Positions 50,401-60,407 of a stretch of DNA of 64,000 nt are shown one piece after another (positions within the stretch are counted from its first letter, which is position 1; the number at the start of each line of letters is the position of its first letter). Both the position numbers and the translations under genes were made by a program. The stretch comes from Haematococcus lacustris (taxonomy: Eukaryota; Chlorophyta; Chlorophyceae; Chlamydomonadales; Haematococcaceae): contig JASKMD010000024.1 in the NCBI GenBank assembly GCA_030144725.1, positions 6,909,953 through 6,973,952 of the forward strand. The letters are read 5' to 3'. The notes below the pieces were generated by a model. The model was not told the DNA's origin, did not search any database, and saw only the letters and a list, made by a program, of their open reading frames with translations.

Positions 50401-53400
50401 ACACACTTGTTGCTTTGCGTCATGCCATATAGCATCTGAACGCAATCAACATAGCTTGCTCCTCCGCTCTGGGGTACGGGCTCCGGGCTTCTCTTGGGTT
50501 GCACCCTACTAGCTGTTTGCTACTCCTAGCTGCTGCTCTTGGCGTCTTGCTCCTCCGACCTGCACTTGCACAGGCACCACATGACACATGATGCATTGCG
50601 ATCTCACCTGTGTAGTCTTTGTCCTTTCTCTTGCTTCCCTTGCTCCACCGGTCCGCGCCTCCCTTGCTCCTCCGATCCGAGTGCTTATCGCCGCGCCTCC
50701 TGGCTACGACTTGTTCATGCTTGTTGATCCTTCTACCTCCTAGTCGCGCCTCCTCTTTGTGACTGGTCGCGGATGGCTGCGAGGCTGAGTCTGATGGTGG
50801 CCAAGATGGGGGGCTACTTCGCGAAGTCGCGACTCTAAGCCTAGTTGTGAGGCTACTCGTAGGTGATCGTGGCTCCTTTGAGGATTGGGCGTAGTATGCA
50901 TGCGGTTTGGCTGCATGGTACTTCAAATGCCAAGGTGTGCGTATGTACGTAAGGGAGCATCTGTACAGATAGCGAGGTGTGCGTCTGTACAGATAGCGAC
51001 CGTCGTCATCTGTACAGATACTCCGCCAATAATCTGTACAGATGCTCCCTTTCGCTATCTGTACAGATAACTATTTTACCATCTGTACAGATGCACCTAT
51101 AATTATCTGTACAGATAGCACTTGTCGACATCTGTACAGATGTTACCCTTGCTATCTGTACAGATTTATTTTTCGCGGCATCTGTACAGATGCTAATTTA
51201 CAATCTGTACAGATGCTTAAATTCGCCATCTGTACAGATAAATACCCCGGCATCTGTACAGATGCATCTATAAATATCTGTACAGATAGCACTTACCGAC
51301 ATCTGTACAGATGTTACCCTTGCTATCTGTACAGATTTATTATTCGCGGCATCTGTACAGATGCTAATTTACAATCTGTACAGATGCTTAAATTCGCCAT
51401 CTGTACAGATTAATACCCCGGCATCTGTACAGATGCACCTATAAATATCTGTACAGATGGTACCTTCATGCTATCTGTACAGATTTACCTATAAATATCT
51501 GTACAGATGCACGTATCTGTACAGATATCCCAAAATAATCTGTACAGATGACAATAAGTGGTATCTGTACAGATGCAAGGAAGGAATCTGTACAGATGCC
51601 GCATATCCTTGTGGCCATCGACATGCATCTGTACAGATTCCAGGCTCATTAAACCGACATCTGTACAGATTCCCAAAAAGGGGGGGGTACCTCGCGCGCG
51701 GATTGTTATATCTCCGCAACCGCTGCGAGTTAGGACTTCATTCAAGAGCGAGGTCCCCCTTAAACTCAACGATCTATCGTTCTATCGGAGCGGAATGTCC
51801 ATCCGATGCAAAAAAGGCCCTCGCGTCGGCCTTATTTATCGTGAGTGTTAGGTCACCTTACAAGCCATGTGATGTATATGCCAGGCAGTGCCATTGCATG
51901 GTATATTCTTTCACACCTTGTAAGCGCGGACTCACCTTGTGCGCTGCTGGGTTATGTAGTCAATGTGCACCAGCATGCGGTCGCCACAACTCCAACCATC
52001 TCCCTGTTGTGGGCGAGCACCATTCTGCGACTGCCACTTCCCATCCCTGACATGCTTCTTGAGGAAAGCCTCCAGCTTCCTCCACAGGGGAAAGGGAATG
52101 GTCCCGGGCTGCATGCATGCAGAAGAACGTGGCACTGATCACATTCATAACACTGCAAAACCCCTTCATGTTCAACTCACCGCGATGGGGTCATAGTACA
52201 CGACCTTCTGCATATCCACGTAGACAGCTGCCACTGTCCAATGGTTGTCGGTAGGGTTGAAGGGGATGAGGATCAAGCTTGCATCTCCTAGCTGGGACAT
52301 GCCCAACTTCTTCAAAATCTTGCTCCTCTCCTTGTAGTGGTCCATCGCCCTGTCCGCCGCCTCCTCATTGTCCCGGATTCCCTTTCCCACATGGCTCTGG
52401 AGGATCAAGAACTTTCGCTCTTCCTTGTTGAAGCGAGTAGCCTGTAATGACATACCACCATGCATGGTACCTTTCATCCTCTGTTCAATCATCGTGCACA
52501 CACTCTTCTTCCATGCTATTAACACGTCAATCTATGGTGTTTACTCCACCCACTTGGATCAACTCCATGGCCACGTCTAGCGCATTGCCATTGATACTCT
52601 GCGGCTCATATGTGGTTGGGTCAAAGAACCTTGAGTCATCGACATAGTATGGGGGAACGCCCTGCAATAGCATCCACACAGTCAGAACTAATACAAGTGT
52701 ATGTGCCCGTTTGATTGTTGTCAATCTCAAATCTATGCTCCCATGCTCCCGTGCTCCTACCTTCACCACCTTTCTTGCGCCTGCGCTAGGCGTTGCACCG
52801 CCCTTGGGGGCACCTGCAACCATACCAATTCCCACCACATGAACAGCAAGCGTGAGAGACCCCGCTTGCCTAATCCATCATTCTACTAAAACCAACATGT
52901 AGTGACTTTCCTAGACTATACCTGGGTTGGACTGAAGGGCGGCCTTGGTAAGGGTTGGGTGGGCTGGGGGGCAGGCGGTGGCAGGGGGAGTGACGGATGA
53001 TGAGAGTGGGCGGTTGGATGAGGTCTTGGCCAGGGAGAGGGCTGGGGAAGGCACAGTGGAAGGGGTTGGGGCAGGGGCTGGGGTAGCAGCAGAGGTGGGC
53101 AGGCCACGTGAAGTCGTAGCTGAGGGGGCCATGCGAGGGGTGGGAGAGCGAGTGGGCGCCACCGCCTTGGATTGGGTAGGGGCTGGTGGGGCTGGGGGGC
53201 AAGTGGGGGCAAGGGGGGTCACGCGTGGTGTGGTTGGGCGGTGGGATGAGGTCTTAGGCAGGGAAAGGGTTGGGGGAGGGGCTTTGGGAGGGGCTGGGGC
53301 GAGGGATGGGGCAGGAGCTGAGGCAGGCTGGACAGGGGCAGGCGTAGTTGATGGGGCCATGCGAGGGGTGAGGGTGGGAGTGGGCGCCTTCGCCTTAGAT

Positions 53401-54614
53401 GCAGCAGCCGGCGACCCTGTGAACACGATGCAAGCAAAGTTCGTGTGATGCATGTTGGGTGGCATGCAAGTATGAGATGTGCATGCAGCACACAATGACA
53501 TATAACACAATGACAAAGCGTGCTTGTACTTTGCTGGAGAGGTCCCCTCTGCCTGCTGCGCATCAACCACAGACACCGGAGGTGTGGGGGTGACCTGCAT
53601 TACACCAGTAGTGCAATTGTTGATGACTAGATCTGGCTAAGGTTGCCTTCATGCCCTGTCAACTCACCTCTGTGTTTGACACAGTGGGTGTCTGGGATGG
53701 GAGTGGGGGGGTGCGTGTCTGCTGCAAAGACGCCTGCACATATAGGGGTACACAATGAGCCATCACATCCACGCCAAGTTTGCACCCCTCACCCCCCTGC
53801 ACACCTGCATGAGTAACATGACTCACCTTGGGTGACCGTTGCTTCTTGACCTTGAGGGTCTTTCCACTCAGCAAGCTGACCATCACACACTTCACTGCCT
53901 TCACCGTCTTCTTCAGCTCAGGTGTGAACTGGATGGGGGCCTCTGCACTCACAATCACCATCATGATTGTCATGCTGTGAGCCTCCTAGGGTACTCATGC
54001 GTGCCTAGCTAGCACCTACTTGACGCCTCATACACATGGTACAGCTCTGCTAGGCATTCCATGCCTTGTGGCACTGCACCACCTCCCTCTTTCCCCACGG
54101 CTGACAGGCCGGGGAAGTTGTTGGTGGCCACCACGTAGGAAGCGACCCACGTGTCCTGATCCTCCTTGCTCATGCTGTTGTACTGTGTGCGTGCCCTTTC
54201 AACCATCCTGTGCATGCACACATCCAGCATGTATGCATGCATGTGGCTGACCCTATCAGACTGTTGCATTGTCTTGAAGCTGGCGCACTCACTTGTGCAC
54301 TGCTGCTGTCATCGCTGCCGCTGTTGGAGGGTTGGCGCTGTTGGCCAGGTCTATGCCAGTTATCATGGCGCCTGTGATAAGCTTGAATCTGGGCTGGTCT
54401 AAGGTGGCATCCTGCATAGCACGTTGTAAGTGGACGTTGTCAGCAATCTAGACACCAGTGCTTCACAATCGTCTGGCTTTACCCTCAAATCGATCAACAC
54501 GGGGAGGATTGCCGCCACATATGTGGACAACTGCACAGTTTCCCCGGAGGTAGATGTGCCATTCATGTCACCCGTTGTGAACACAGCCGGAAATGGGGCG
54601 CTTGCAGACGACAT
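44401..54614 (-). CDS. Ulp1/C48 cysteine protease joined to coiled coil and possible beta-helix dioxygenase-like domain
   Basis: Minus-strand exons read as one chain: 54417-54293, 54207-54020, 53942-53827, 53733-53668, 53594-53530, 53416-52922, 52813-52761, 52661-52554, 52441-52181, 52108-51936, 50852-50608, two short exons at about 49880-49690, short exons at about 47995-47220, then 47134-46953, 46817-46481, 45997-45827 and 45537-44401. About 1,350 residues. The middle exons form a C48 peptidase: [12 protein letters not shown] (His codon 52241-52243), YYDP (Asp 52190-52192) and QQGDGWSCG (Cys 51986-51988), that is the His-Asp-Gln-Cys set of SUMO proteases. Then come a coiled coil ([13 protein letters not shown]) and a C-terminal domain with [10 protein letters not shown] and VRVHFYA, compatible with the distal His and Arg of 2OG-Fe(II) oxygenases; no HxD is seen. 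An upstream frame (54614-54420) needs a frameshift to join. Two adjacent genes remain possible. Phase between 53530 and 53416 is unresolved. Confidence 0.6.
46086..46410. repeat. Interstitial telomere-like array (TAGGGC then TTAGGG)
   Basis: GGGACA/GGGATA units, then about 14 TAGGGC hexamers (46186-46277), then about 13 perfect TTAGGG (46333-46407). It lies in the intron between the exons 46817-46481 and 45997-45827, with CCCTAA on the sense strand. Confidence 0.96.
48165..48440. repeat. Palindromic ATCTGTACAGAT array, first cluster
   Basis: About 11 copies of the perfect 12-bp palindrome ATCTGTACAGAT, spaced 22-29 bp with differing spacers, decaying to TCTGTACAGACG and TCTGTTCGGACG at the right end. 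Lies in a large putative intron of the Ulp1-like gene. Confidence 0.93.
48465..48780. repeat. AACACCCCGCAACACC/CCCGCAAAACACATGT minisatellite
   Basis: Five to six imperfect units of 45-60 bp containing CCCCCGCAAAACACATGTAT and CTCGCAACACC blocks, directly following the first palindromic cluster. Confidence 0.85.
49335..49570. repeat. 32-bp minisatellite GCTACGCCAAGGGTAGGGTA...
   Basis: Seven near-identical 32-bp units containing ACGCCAAGGGTAGGGTAGGG and AGAGGGCTGCT. Confidence 0.93.
49935..50205. repeat. (GGGCT)n pentanucleotide array
   Basis: About 50 units, beginning as GGGTT and changing to GGGCT, then GGGGC/GGGAC to about 50250. It gives false Pro-Ser-Pro-Ala-Gln or Gly-Leu-Gly-Trp-Ala ORFs. 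Confidence 0.97.
50955..51680. repeat. Palindromic ATCTGTACAGAT array, second cluster with higher-order structure
   Basis: About 30 copies of the same 12-bp palindrome at a spacing near 24 bp, in the intron between the protease-Cys exon (51936) and the next exon (50852). Spacers recur in the same order in two consecutive blocks beginning near 51091 and 51262, with a third start near 51432, so a seven-unit higher-order repeat of about 171 bp has been duplicated. Transition to unrelated sequence is at about 51685. Confidence 0.95.
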
Positions 54615-54927
54615 TGATTGACGATGATAGGACTGGTCTGCGATTAGTGGTGTGCGGTGCAGCTGTGTAACCTGAACGCAGACTTGTCTTCGGCGATGCT
54701 CATGCAAGTCGTGTTCAAAGTAAAGTTATTGCTTGCACGTTCCTTCGTTACCGTAGACTTGTTACCTGGATTTCACCTTTAGCTAACCGTGAAGCCCTGC
54801 CTTTTATGAGCATTGTGGGCGTCAATATTGAGCTACATGACTTGCAACATGGAATTTATGCATGTGTAAGCGCCCGCCAGCGATCCTATGGACGGAGGCG
54901 GTACACACCTCAGCACGGCGTCTGACA
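54615..54927. promoter_or_regulatory. Head-to-head promoter region of the Ulp1-like gene and first LRR-like gene
   Basis: About 310 bp between the putative minus-strand start (54614) and the plus-strand start (54928). No specific motif can be assigned. Confidence 0.4.
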
Positions 54928-56064
54928 ATGCAGCGCTCAGTGATGGGGCAAACCTGGGTCGAGCCTGTCGTTGTAACAAGCGGCGGTGATTTTATACGGC
55001 CCGGTCAGGGTAGCGACTCTAGCCCAATCAACGAAGATTCCCGTGAGACGTGCCTGGCGACTTGCGACTTCCTGGCCCTCAGCATCGACTCTGAAACCAT
55101 CTACACTCATCTATCACCTCGCCACTTGGCGGCTCTGTATGGACGTCGGCAGCGTCTATCGCTAATGCTGACCCTGGAGCAGCGGCTTGGGCCACACGCC
55201 ATGAGATGCAGAGTGGAGGGGGTGATTGGGTTCCTGGGCTACTGTGAGGCTGTTCACAGCGTGGAGATCAGACTCGTCATGGACGAGTACACGGATGAGG
55301 AGCCCACCTATGAGCAGCTGCCAGTGGGGGCCTGGTTGGCGGAGAGGCTGATATCCAACTTCCCCAATTGCCAGGTGTTGGGTATCAAGCCTTTCATAAT
55401 GCTGGACTCAGAGCTGCTGGAACTCCTCAGCCACCAGCTGGTTGTGGGGCGGATCAAGCATGTGGACATCCAAACAGCCATCCTGACAGACAGGGCAAGT
55501 GATGTTCCTCATCAGTGGGTAGAGCCAGCTTTGGGGCTGACAACCTTGATAGCCACCTACCTGGGCCCCCTCCCCATCTCCCTTCGTGACCGCACCTGCA
55601 ACCTTGTGGAGCTGAGTGTCACTAAGATGAACCTAACAGACGTGGGCAACCTACCACAGTCCGTCACAACCCTACTGATATCTGACCTCAGCGTCGTCCT
55701 GCCAGAGCCGAATATGGCGGCCTTGAACAGAGGTGTGGCAGACCTCAGCTCAGGCCGGTTCGAGCGTCAGTATATTGGGATGCTGGGCATGGCATTCACA
55801 AAGAATGCAGGATGTGCACAAGTAGCAGCCCTGAAGCCCCTGGTGGGACGGTTTAGGGAGGCCCTGGTGGAGGTGGGGGAGCCAGGCATTGATGGCAAGC
55901 AGCTGATACAGCCGCTTGTGGTTGATGCTGTGATTCCAATGTTGAAAGGGTGTGCAGGGGTCGAGTTCAGGAATGCCATGTGCACGCTGTATTCATGGCA
56001 CGAGTGGGCAATCAAGAATGCCATGGCTCCGGGTGCGTCGTTCAGCATACGTTATGCGCACTGA
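54928..56064 (+). CDS. Intronless leucine-rich protein, tandem paralogue 1
   Basis: Function not recognised. 378 residues from the Met at 54928, chosen because it aligns with the start of the second copy; an upstream in-frame Met at 54862 adds 22 unshared residues. Leucine-rich, with spaced short hydrophobic strands (VHSVEIRL, NLVELSVTKMNLTDV, VTTLLISDLSVVLPEP) suggesting a diverged LRR-like solenoid. Blocks shared with the next gene include CEAVHSVEI, YEQLPVGAWLAERL, GVADLSSGRF and AALKPLVGRF. No signal peptide or membrane segment. Single exon, unlike every other gene around it. A TGTAA signal follows at 56143-56147. Confidence 0.75.
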   Translation: MQRSVMGQTWVEPVVVTSGGDFIRPGQGSDSSPINEDSRETCLATCDFLALSIDSETIYTHLSPRHLAALYGRRQRLSLMLTLEQRLGPHAMRCRVEGVIGFLGYCEAVHSVEIRLVMDEYTDEEPTYEQLPVGAWLAERLISNFPNCQVLGIKPFIMLDSELLELLSHQLVVGRIKHVDIQTAILTDRASDVPHQWVEPALGLTTLIATYLGPLPISLRDRTCNLVELSVTKMNLTDVGNLPQSVTTLLISDLSVVLPEPNMAALNRGVADLSSGRFERQYIGMLGMAFTKNAGCAQVAALKPLVGRFREALVEVGEPGIDGKQLIQPLVVDAVIPMLKGCAGVEFRNAMCTLYSWHEWAIKNAMAPGASFSIRYAH

Positions 56065-56142
56065 CATGCTTAGTCCTGGTTCACAGTGACATGGAGTGGG
56101 CTTGGATGGACAGCACGGACTCCATGGATGAGTGGTCATGGA

Positions 56143-56147
56143 TGTAA
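56143..56147 (+). terminator. TGTAA polyadenylation signal
   Basis: TGTAA 79 bases after the stop of the first LRR-like gene. Confidence 0.6.
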
Positions 56148-56307
56148 ACATTGAAAGATGTTATATCTTGAGCACCACTGACTCCAAGGTTCCCTACAAC
56201 GGAGCCATGATATGACGTTAATTGGACGTTCATAGCATGTGCATCATATCCATTGTGGGTGCAAGTGCATGGTGCAAGCCTTGCGGCCAGCCTGCAGTAC
56301 AAACACG

Positions 56308-57441
56308 ATGGCCCTCACGTCGCGGCGTCCTAACCCGTCGGATTGGGTGACTATTGAAGGCAACGGCGACTTCTATTGGCTCCATGACGATGATGAGAGC
56401 ACTTTGATCAGTAAAGAGTGCCACGAGTCCAGCCTCACGACTTGCGAGTGTCTAGTGATCAACATCGACTCAGAGTCCATCACCAGCCACCTATCTCCTC
56501 GCATCCTTGCGGCGCTTCGCGACCGTCGGCATCCACTGGCACTCCAGCTGCTCGTGACGACCCTGCTCGGGCCACACACCATGAGGTACAGAGTGGAAGG
56601 GGTGATTGGACTCCTTGGCCGCTGTGAGGCTGTTCACAGCGTGGAGATCAAATTCCTCGACAAGCGGCCGGCCATGGAGGAGAACCCAACCTATGAGCAG
56701 CTGCCAGTGGGGGCCTGGTTGGCGGAGAGGCTGATGGCCAACTTCCCCAAATGCCTCTCCCTACGTCTCCAGGATTTTCAATGCCAGTATGCACAGCTGG
56801 CGGAGCTACTCAGCCACAGCCCCTTTCTGGGCAGCCTACAGAACCACGACATCAAGGAGTTCCACATACAGGATGGCAGTCTGGATGACGGTCACTATGA
56901 ATGGGTGGAGGGTTATTTGGGGCTCACAGTCTTGTCCACGGTGTACCTGGGTCCTGTGCCCACTCCCTTACAGCCATTACTGCCTCACAGCAAACTCCTG
57001 AAGCTCAGCCTAACAGAGACGCACATAACAGCCATCAGTCTGCTGCCCAAAACCATCCAGATCCTCGACATCACGTACCTCCATGTCACCCTGCCAGAGC
57101 CTGATCAGCAGGCCATGACCAGCGGGGTGGCAGACCTCAGCTCAGGGCGCTTCAAGACGCTGGACATTGGATTTGTGGGCCTGACAATCACCAGCCTTGA
57201 AGGAGGAAGGCATGCTTCGTTGGCGGCTCTGAAGCCACTGGTGGGCCGGTTTAAGAGGGCGGAGGTGGAGCTTGGGGCGATAGCACCTAATGACACCAGT
57301 GTCATTCACAACATGGTGCCAATGTTGCAAGGGTGTGGTGGGGTCGTGTTCATAGGGTTGACAAGACCGCTGGATAGCTGGTGCATGAATCGATTGAAGG
57401 GTAGCATGGCTGAGGGCGCTACTGTGGAGGTAAAGGAGTGA
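56308..57441 (+). CDS. Intronless leucine-rich protein, tandem paralogue 2
   Basis: Function not recognised. 377 residues from the Met at 56308, which matches the start of paralogue 1; the frame is open upstream to 56239. Same layout as its neighbour: a conserved N-terminal block (SPRILAALRDRR, MRYRVEGVIGLLGRCEAVHSVEI), the YEQLPVGAWLAERL block, LRR-like strands (LLKLSLTETHITAISLLP, IQILDITYLHVTLPEP) and a C-terminal AALKPLVGRF block. Clear paralogues by eye, in direct tandem, so the duplication is not very recent. A TGTAA signal starts 4 bases after the stop. Converges on the small minus-strand gene. Confidence 0.78.
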   Translation: MALTSRRPNPSDWVTIEGNGDFYWLHDDDESTLISKECHESSLTTCECLVINIDSESITSHLSPRILAALRDRRHPLALQLLVTTLLGPHTMRYRVEGVIGLLGRCEAVHSVEIKFLDKRPAMEENPTYEQLPVGAWLAERLMANFPKCLSLRLQDFQCQYAQLAELLSHSPFLGSLQNHDIKEFHIQDGSLDDGHYEWVEGYLGLTVLSTVYLGPVPTPLQPLLPHSKLLKLSLTETHITAISLLPKTIQILDITYLHVTLPEPDQQAMTSGVADLSSGRFKTLDIGFVGLTITSLEGGRHASLAALKPLVGRFKRAEVELGAIAPNDTSVIHNMVPMLQGCGGVVFIGLTRPLDSWCMNRLKGSMAEGATVEVKE

Positions 57442-57444
57442 CAT

Positions 57445-57449
57445 TGTAA
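57445..57449 (+). terminator. TGTAA polyadenylation signal
   Basis: TGTAA almost directly after the TGA of the second LRR-like gene. Confidence 0.65.
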
Positions 57450-57505
57450 AACATTGTTTGCGCTGTGAGGAGCATTGGACCGAGCTGAGCATGTTGGAGC
57501 ATTAA

Positions 57506-57510
57506 TTACA
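57506..57510 (-). terminator. TGTAA polyadenylation signal of the small minus-strand gene
   Basis: TGTAA on the minus strand 32 bases past the TGA at 57542-57544. It supports the short last exon of that gene. Confidence 0.6.
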
Positions 57511-57541
57511 GCCATGAACACCTTTCAACCTAAACAGGTCT

Positions 57542-58501
57542 TCATTTGCTGCAACCCATCACTTCTGACCCAAAGAAGGCCAATGCTGACATCTGTGAGG
57601 CGACACAAGTCACCTTACAAAAAGACATGACCCTAACCCTGTCAAATGAGGCACATGCAAGACAAAAGCACATGTCACATAGGAGAATTGTGACTGTTGT
57701 TAGGTTAGAAGCTTACCCCCCTGCTGCTTGGCCTGAGATTGGTGCAGGAGCTCAGTCAGTTCGTCTTGAGGGTCACTGCTGCTTGATTCCTCTCCTTCCC
57801 CCCCTCCCTCTGAAGCCACCTTGTCAACCTCCCCCTCCCCCCCCTCCCTCTCCCCCCCCCCCCTCCCCCCCTTCCTCGATCGCCTGGCCCCCCTCCCCCT
57901 CCCCCCCCCTCCTCGACCTCCTTCAGCCCCATCTGCTCGACCCCCTCCCCCTCACCAGCCCCCTCCACCCATTCCTCCCCCCCCCCCTCTGCCCCAAATT
58001 GCTGGGTCTCTCCAGCTTGGTGGTCTGGGGGTATTTCAAGGTCCTGCTGCTGCCCCACGCTAGTCTTGGCCTGAAGGTCCTTGTGGACACCCTCCGCCAC
58101 CTCAGATAGGAAGGCCTACAACAAACATGGCACATATTTTAGTCATAGCATGGCAGGTAGACCCCACATGCATATGACAAGCTCACTGACCTGAAACCTG
58201 TGGAGCTTGGTGGCCAGTACGCCCTCGATGGAGTTCAAGACCGTGGCCTCCTACACAGCAAAGGGGGGGTTGCCACATAGGATACCATGACATCATGCCT
58301 TCATCATACCATGCAAGACATCATACCATCATACACACTCAGGACACACTCAAGACACACTCAAGACACACTCAACACACACTCACCTGAACACCATAAG
58401 CATCCACGAAACCTGGTGCCAGGCTGCTGAGCATTGACTGGAGCTGCTCCACCATGACGGCACTCACACAAATTAGCAGCGTCGCCTGCGCAGTATCCAT
58501 G
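57542..58501 (-). CDS. Small four-exon protein of unknown function, start inside a repeat unit
   Basis: No family recognised. Minus-strand exons 58501-58388, about 58258-58194, about 58111-57712 and 57592-57542. The first exon reads MDTAQATLLICVSAVMVEQL and the second EATVLNSIEGVLATKLHRFQ; both are helical and amphipathic. The third begins AFLSEVAEGVHKDLQAKTS and becomes Glu/Gly-rich across long G tracts. The frame at its start (read to a stop at 57756) differs from the frame that reads QDELTELLHQSQAKQQG before the donor, so the G homopolymers (57830-57915 and 57975-57990) probably hide a sequencing indel or a real frameshift. The start codon and first five codons overlap a GGATACTGCGCAG repeat unit of the adjoining array. 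Confidence 0.55.
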
Positions 58502-58505
58502 GTTG

Positions 58506-60200
58506 GCTGAGCAGTATCTAGTGTAACCTGCGCAGTATCCAAAAGGATACTGCTCGGTAGGCGTGTTGATACTGCTCTGTAATTATGTGGATACTGCTAT
58601 GTAGCCTTAAATACTGCGCAGTAGGCATGTAGATGTTGCGCAGTAGGCATAAGGATACTGCTCTGTAGTCTACGGATACTGCTCTGTGTGTATGTGAATA
58701 CTGCTCTGTAGCCATGTGATACTGCTCTGTAGTTTTGTAGATACTGCGCTGTGTGCATGTAATACTGCTCTGTAGTCATATGATAATGCTCTGTAGTCAT
58801 GAGAATACTGCTCTGTAGTCATGTAATACTGCTCTGTAGCCATGTGATACTTCTCTGTAGTCATGTGATACTGCTCTGTGTGCATGAAATACTGCTCTGT
58901 AGTCATGTGATACTGCTCTGTAGTTAATAATACTGCTCTGTAGTCATAAGATACTGCTCTGTATGTATGTGATACTGCTCTGTAGTCATGTGATACTGCT
59001 CTGTTGACATATGGATACTGCTCTGTAGTCATGTAATACTGCTCTGTAGCCATGTGATACTTCTCTGTAGTCATGTGATACTGCTCTGTTGACATATGGA
59101 TACTGCTCTGTAGTCACAAGGATACTGCTCTGTAGTTATGTGATACTGCTCTGTAGCCATGTAATACTGCTCTGTAGTCATGTGGATACTGCTCTGTAGC
59201 TATATAGATACTGCTCTGTAGTCCCGTGGAAACTGCTCTGTAGTCATGTGATACTGCTCTGTAGTCTATGTGATACTGCTCTGTATGCTATGAGATACTG
59301 CTCTGTAGTCACGTGGATATTGCTCTGTAGTTAATGATACTGCTCTGTAGTTATGTGATACTGCTCTGTATGTATGTGATACTGCTCTGTATACATGTGA
59401 TACTGCTCTGTTGTTATTGATACTGCTCTGTAGTCATGTGATACTGCTCTGTAGTCATGTGATACTGCTCTGTAGTCATGTGATACTGCTCTGTATGCTA
59501 TGTGATACTGCTCTGTAGCCATGTGATACTGCTCTGTAGTCTATGTGATACTGCTCTGTAGTCACGTGGATATTGCTCTGTAGTTAATGATACTGCTCTG
59601 TAGTTATGTGATATTGCTCTGTATGTCATGTGATACTGCTCTGTATGCATGTGATACTGCTCTGTAGTCATGTGATACTGCTCTGTAGTCATGTGATACT
59701 GCTCTGTAGTCATGTGATACTGCTCTGTATGTATGTGATACTGCTCTGTAGCCATGTGATACTGCTCTGTATCTATATGGATACTGCTCTGTAGTCCTGT
59801 GGATACTGCTCTGTAGTCATGTGATACTGCTCTGTAGTCTATGTGATACTGCTCTGTATGTATGAGATACTGCTCTGTAGTCACGTGGATATTGCTATGT
59901 AGTTAATGATACTGCTCTGTAGTCATGTGATACTGCTCTGTATGTCATGTGATACTGCTCTGTAGTCATGTGATACTGCTCTGTATGTCATGTGATACTG
60001 CTCTGTAGCCATGTGATACTGCTCTGTAGTCATGTGATACTGCTCTGTAGTCATGTGATACTGCTCTGTATGTCATGTAATACTGCTCTGTAGTCATGTG
60101 ATACTGCTCTGTAGTCATGTGATACTGCTCTGTAGTCTTGTGATACTGCTCTGTAGTCATGTGATACTGCTCTGTAGTCTTGTGATACTGCTCTGCAGAC
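58506..60200. repeat. GATACTGCTCTGTAGTCATGT array (palindrome-derived family B, copy 2)
   Basis: About 78 units of 21-23 bp fill the space between two minus-strand genes. Most units carry CTGCTCTGTAG. The edge units near 58530 keep the more palindromic CTGCGCAGTAT and are partly in inverted orientation. Variable positions lie in the short spacer (CATGTG, TATGTG, TATGAG). Confidence 0.96.
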
Positions 60201-60407
60201 CTGGTTCATGGTTTGTTACAAATTCAACATTCTCGTAATCTTTTGATATCTATTGTGTTCATTACTTTAACATCAAGGACACCATCGTTCATGGGTTGAC
60301 ACCTCGACTCTGCGCGTGCTTCATTTGCGCCATTTTATATGTGCATGCCTGGGTATGTGCATGTGGGGTCACACCATAAGCTATGAATCATACTGTCAAG
60401 ACCCTCA

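Noticed and set aside
50955..51680. CRISPR array
   Set aside because: Regular short repeats with unique spacers look similar, but the repeat is a 12-bp palindrome, spacers are 10-15 bp and uneven, the context is an intron-rich nuclear gene and there are no cas genes.
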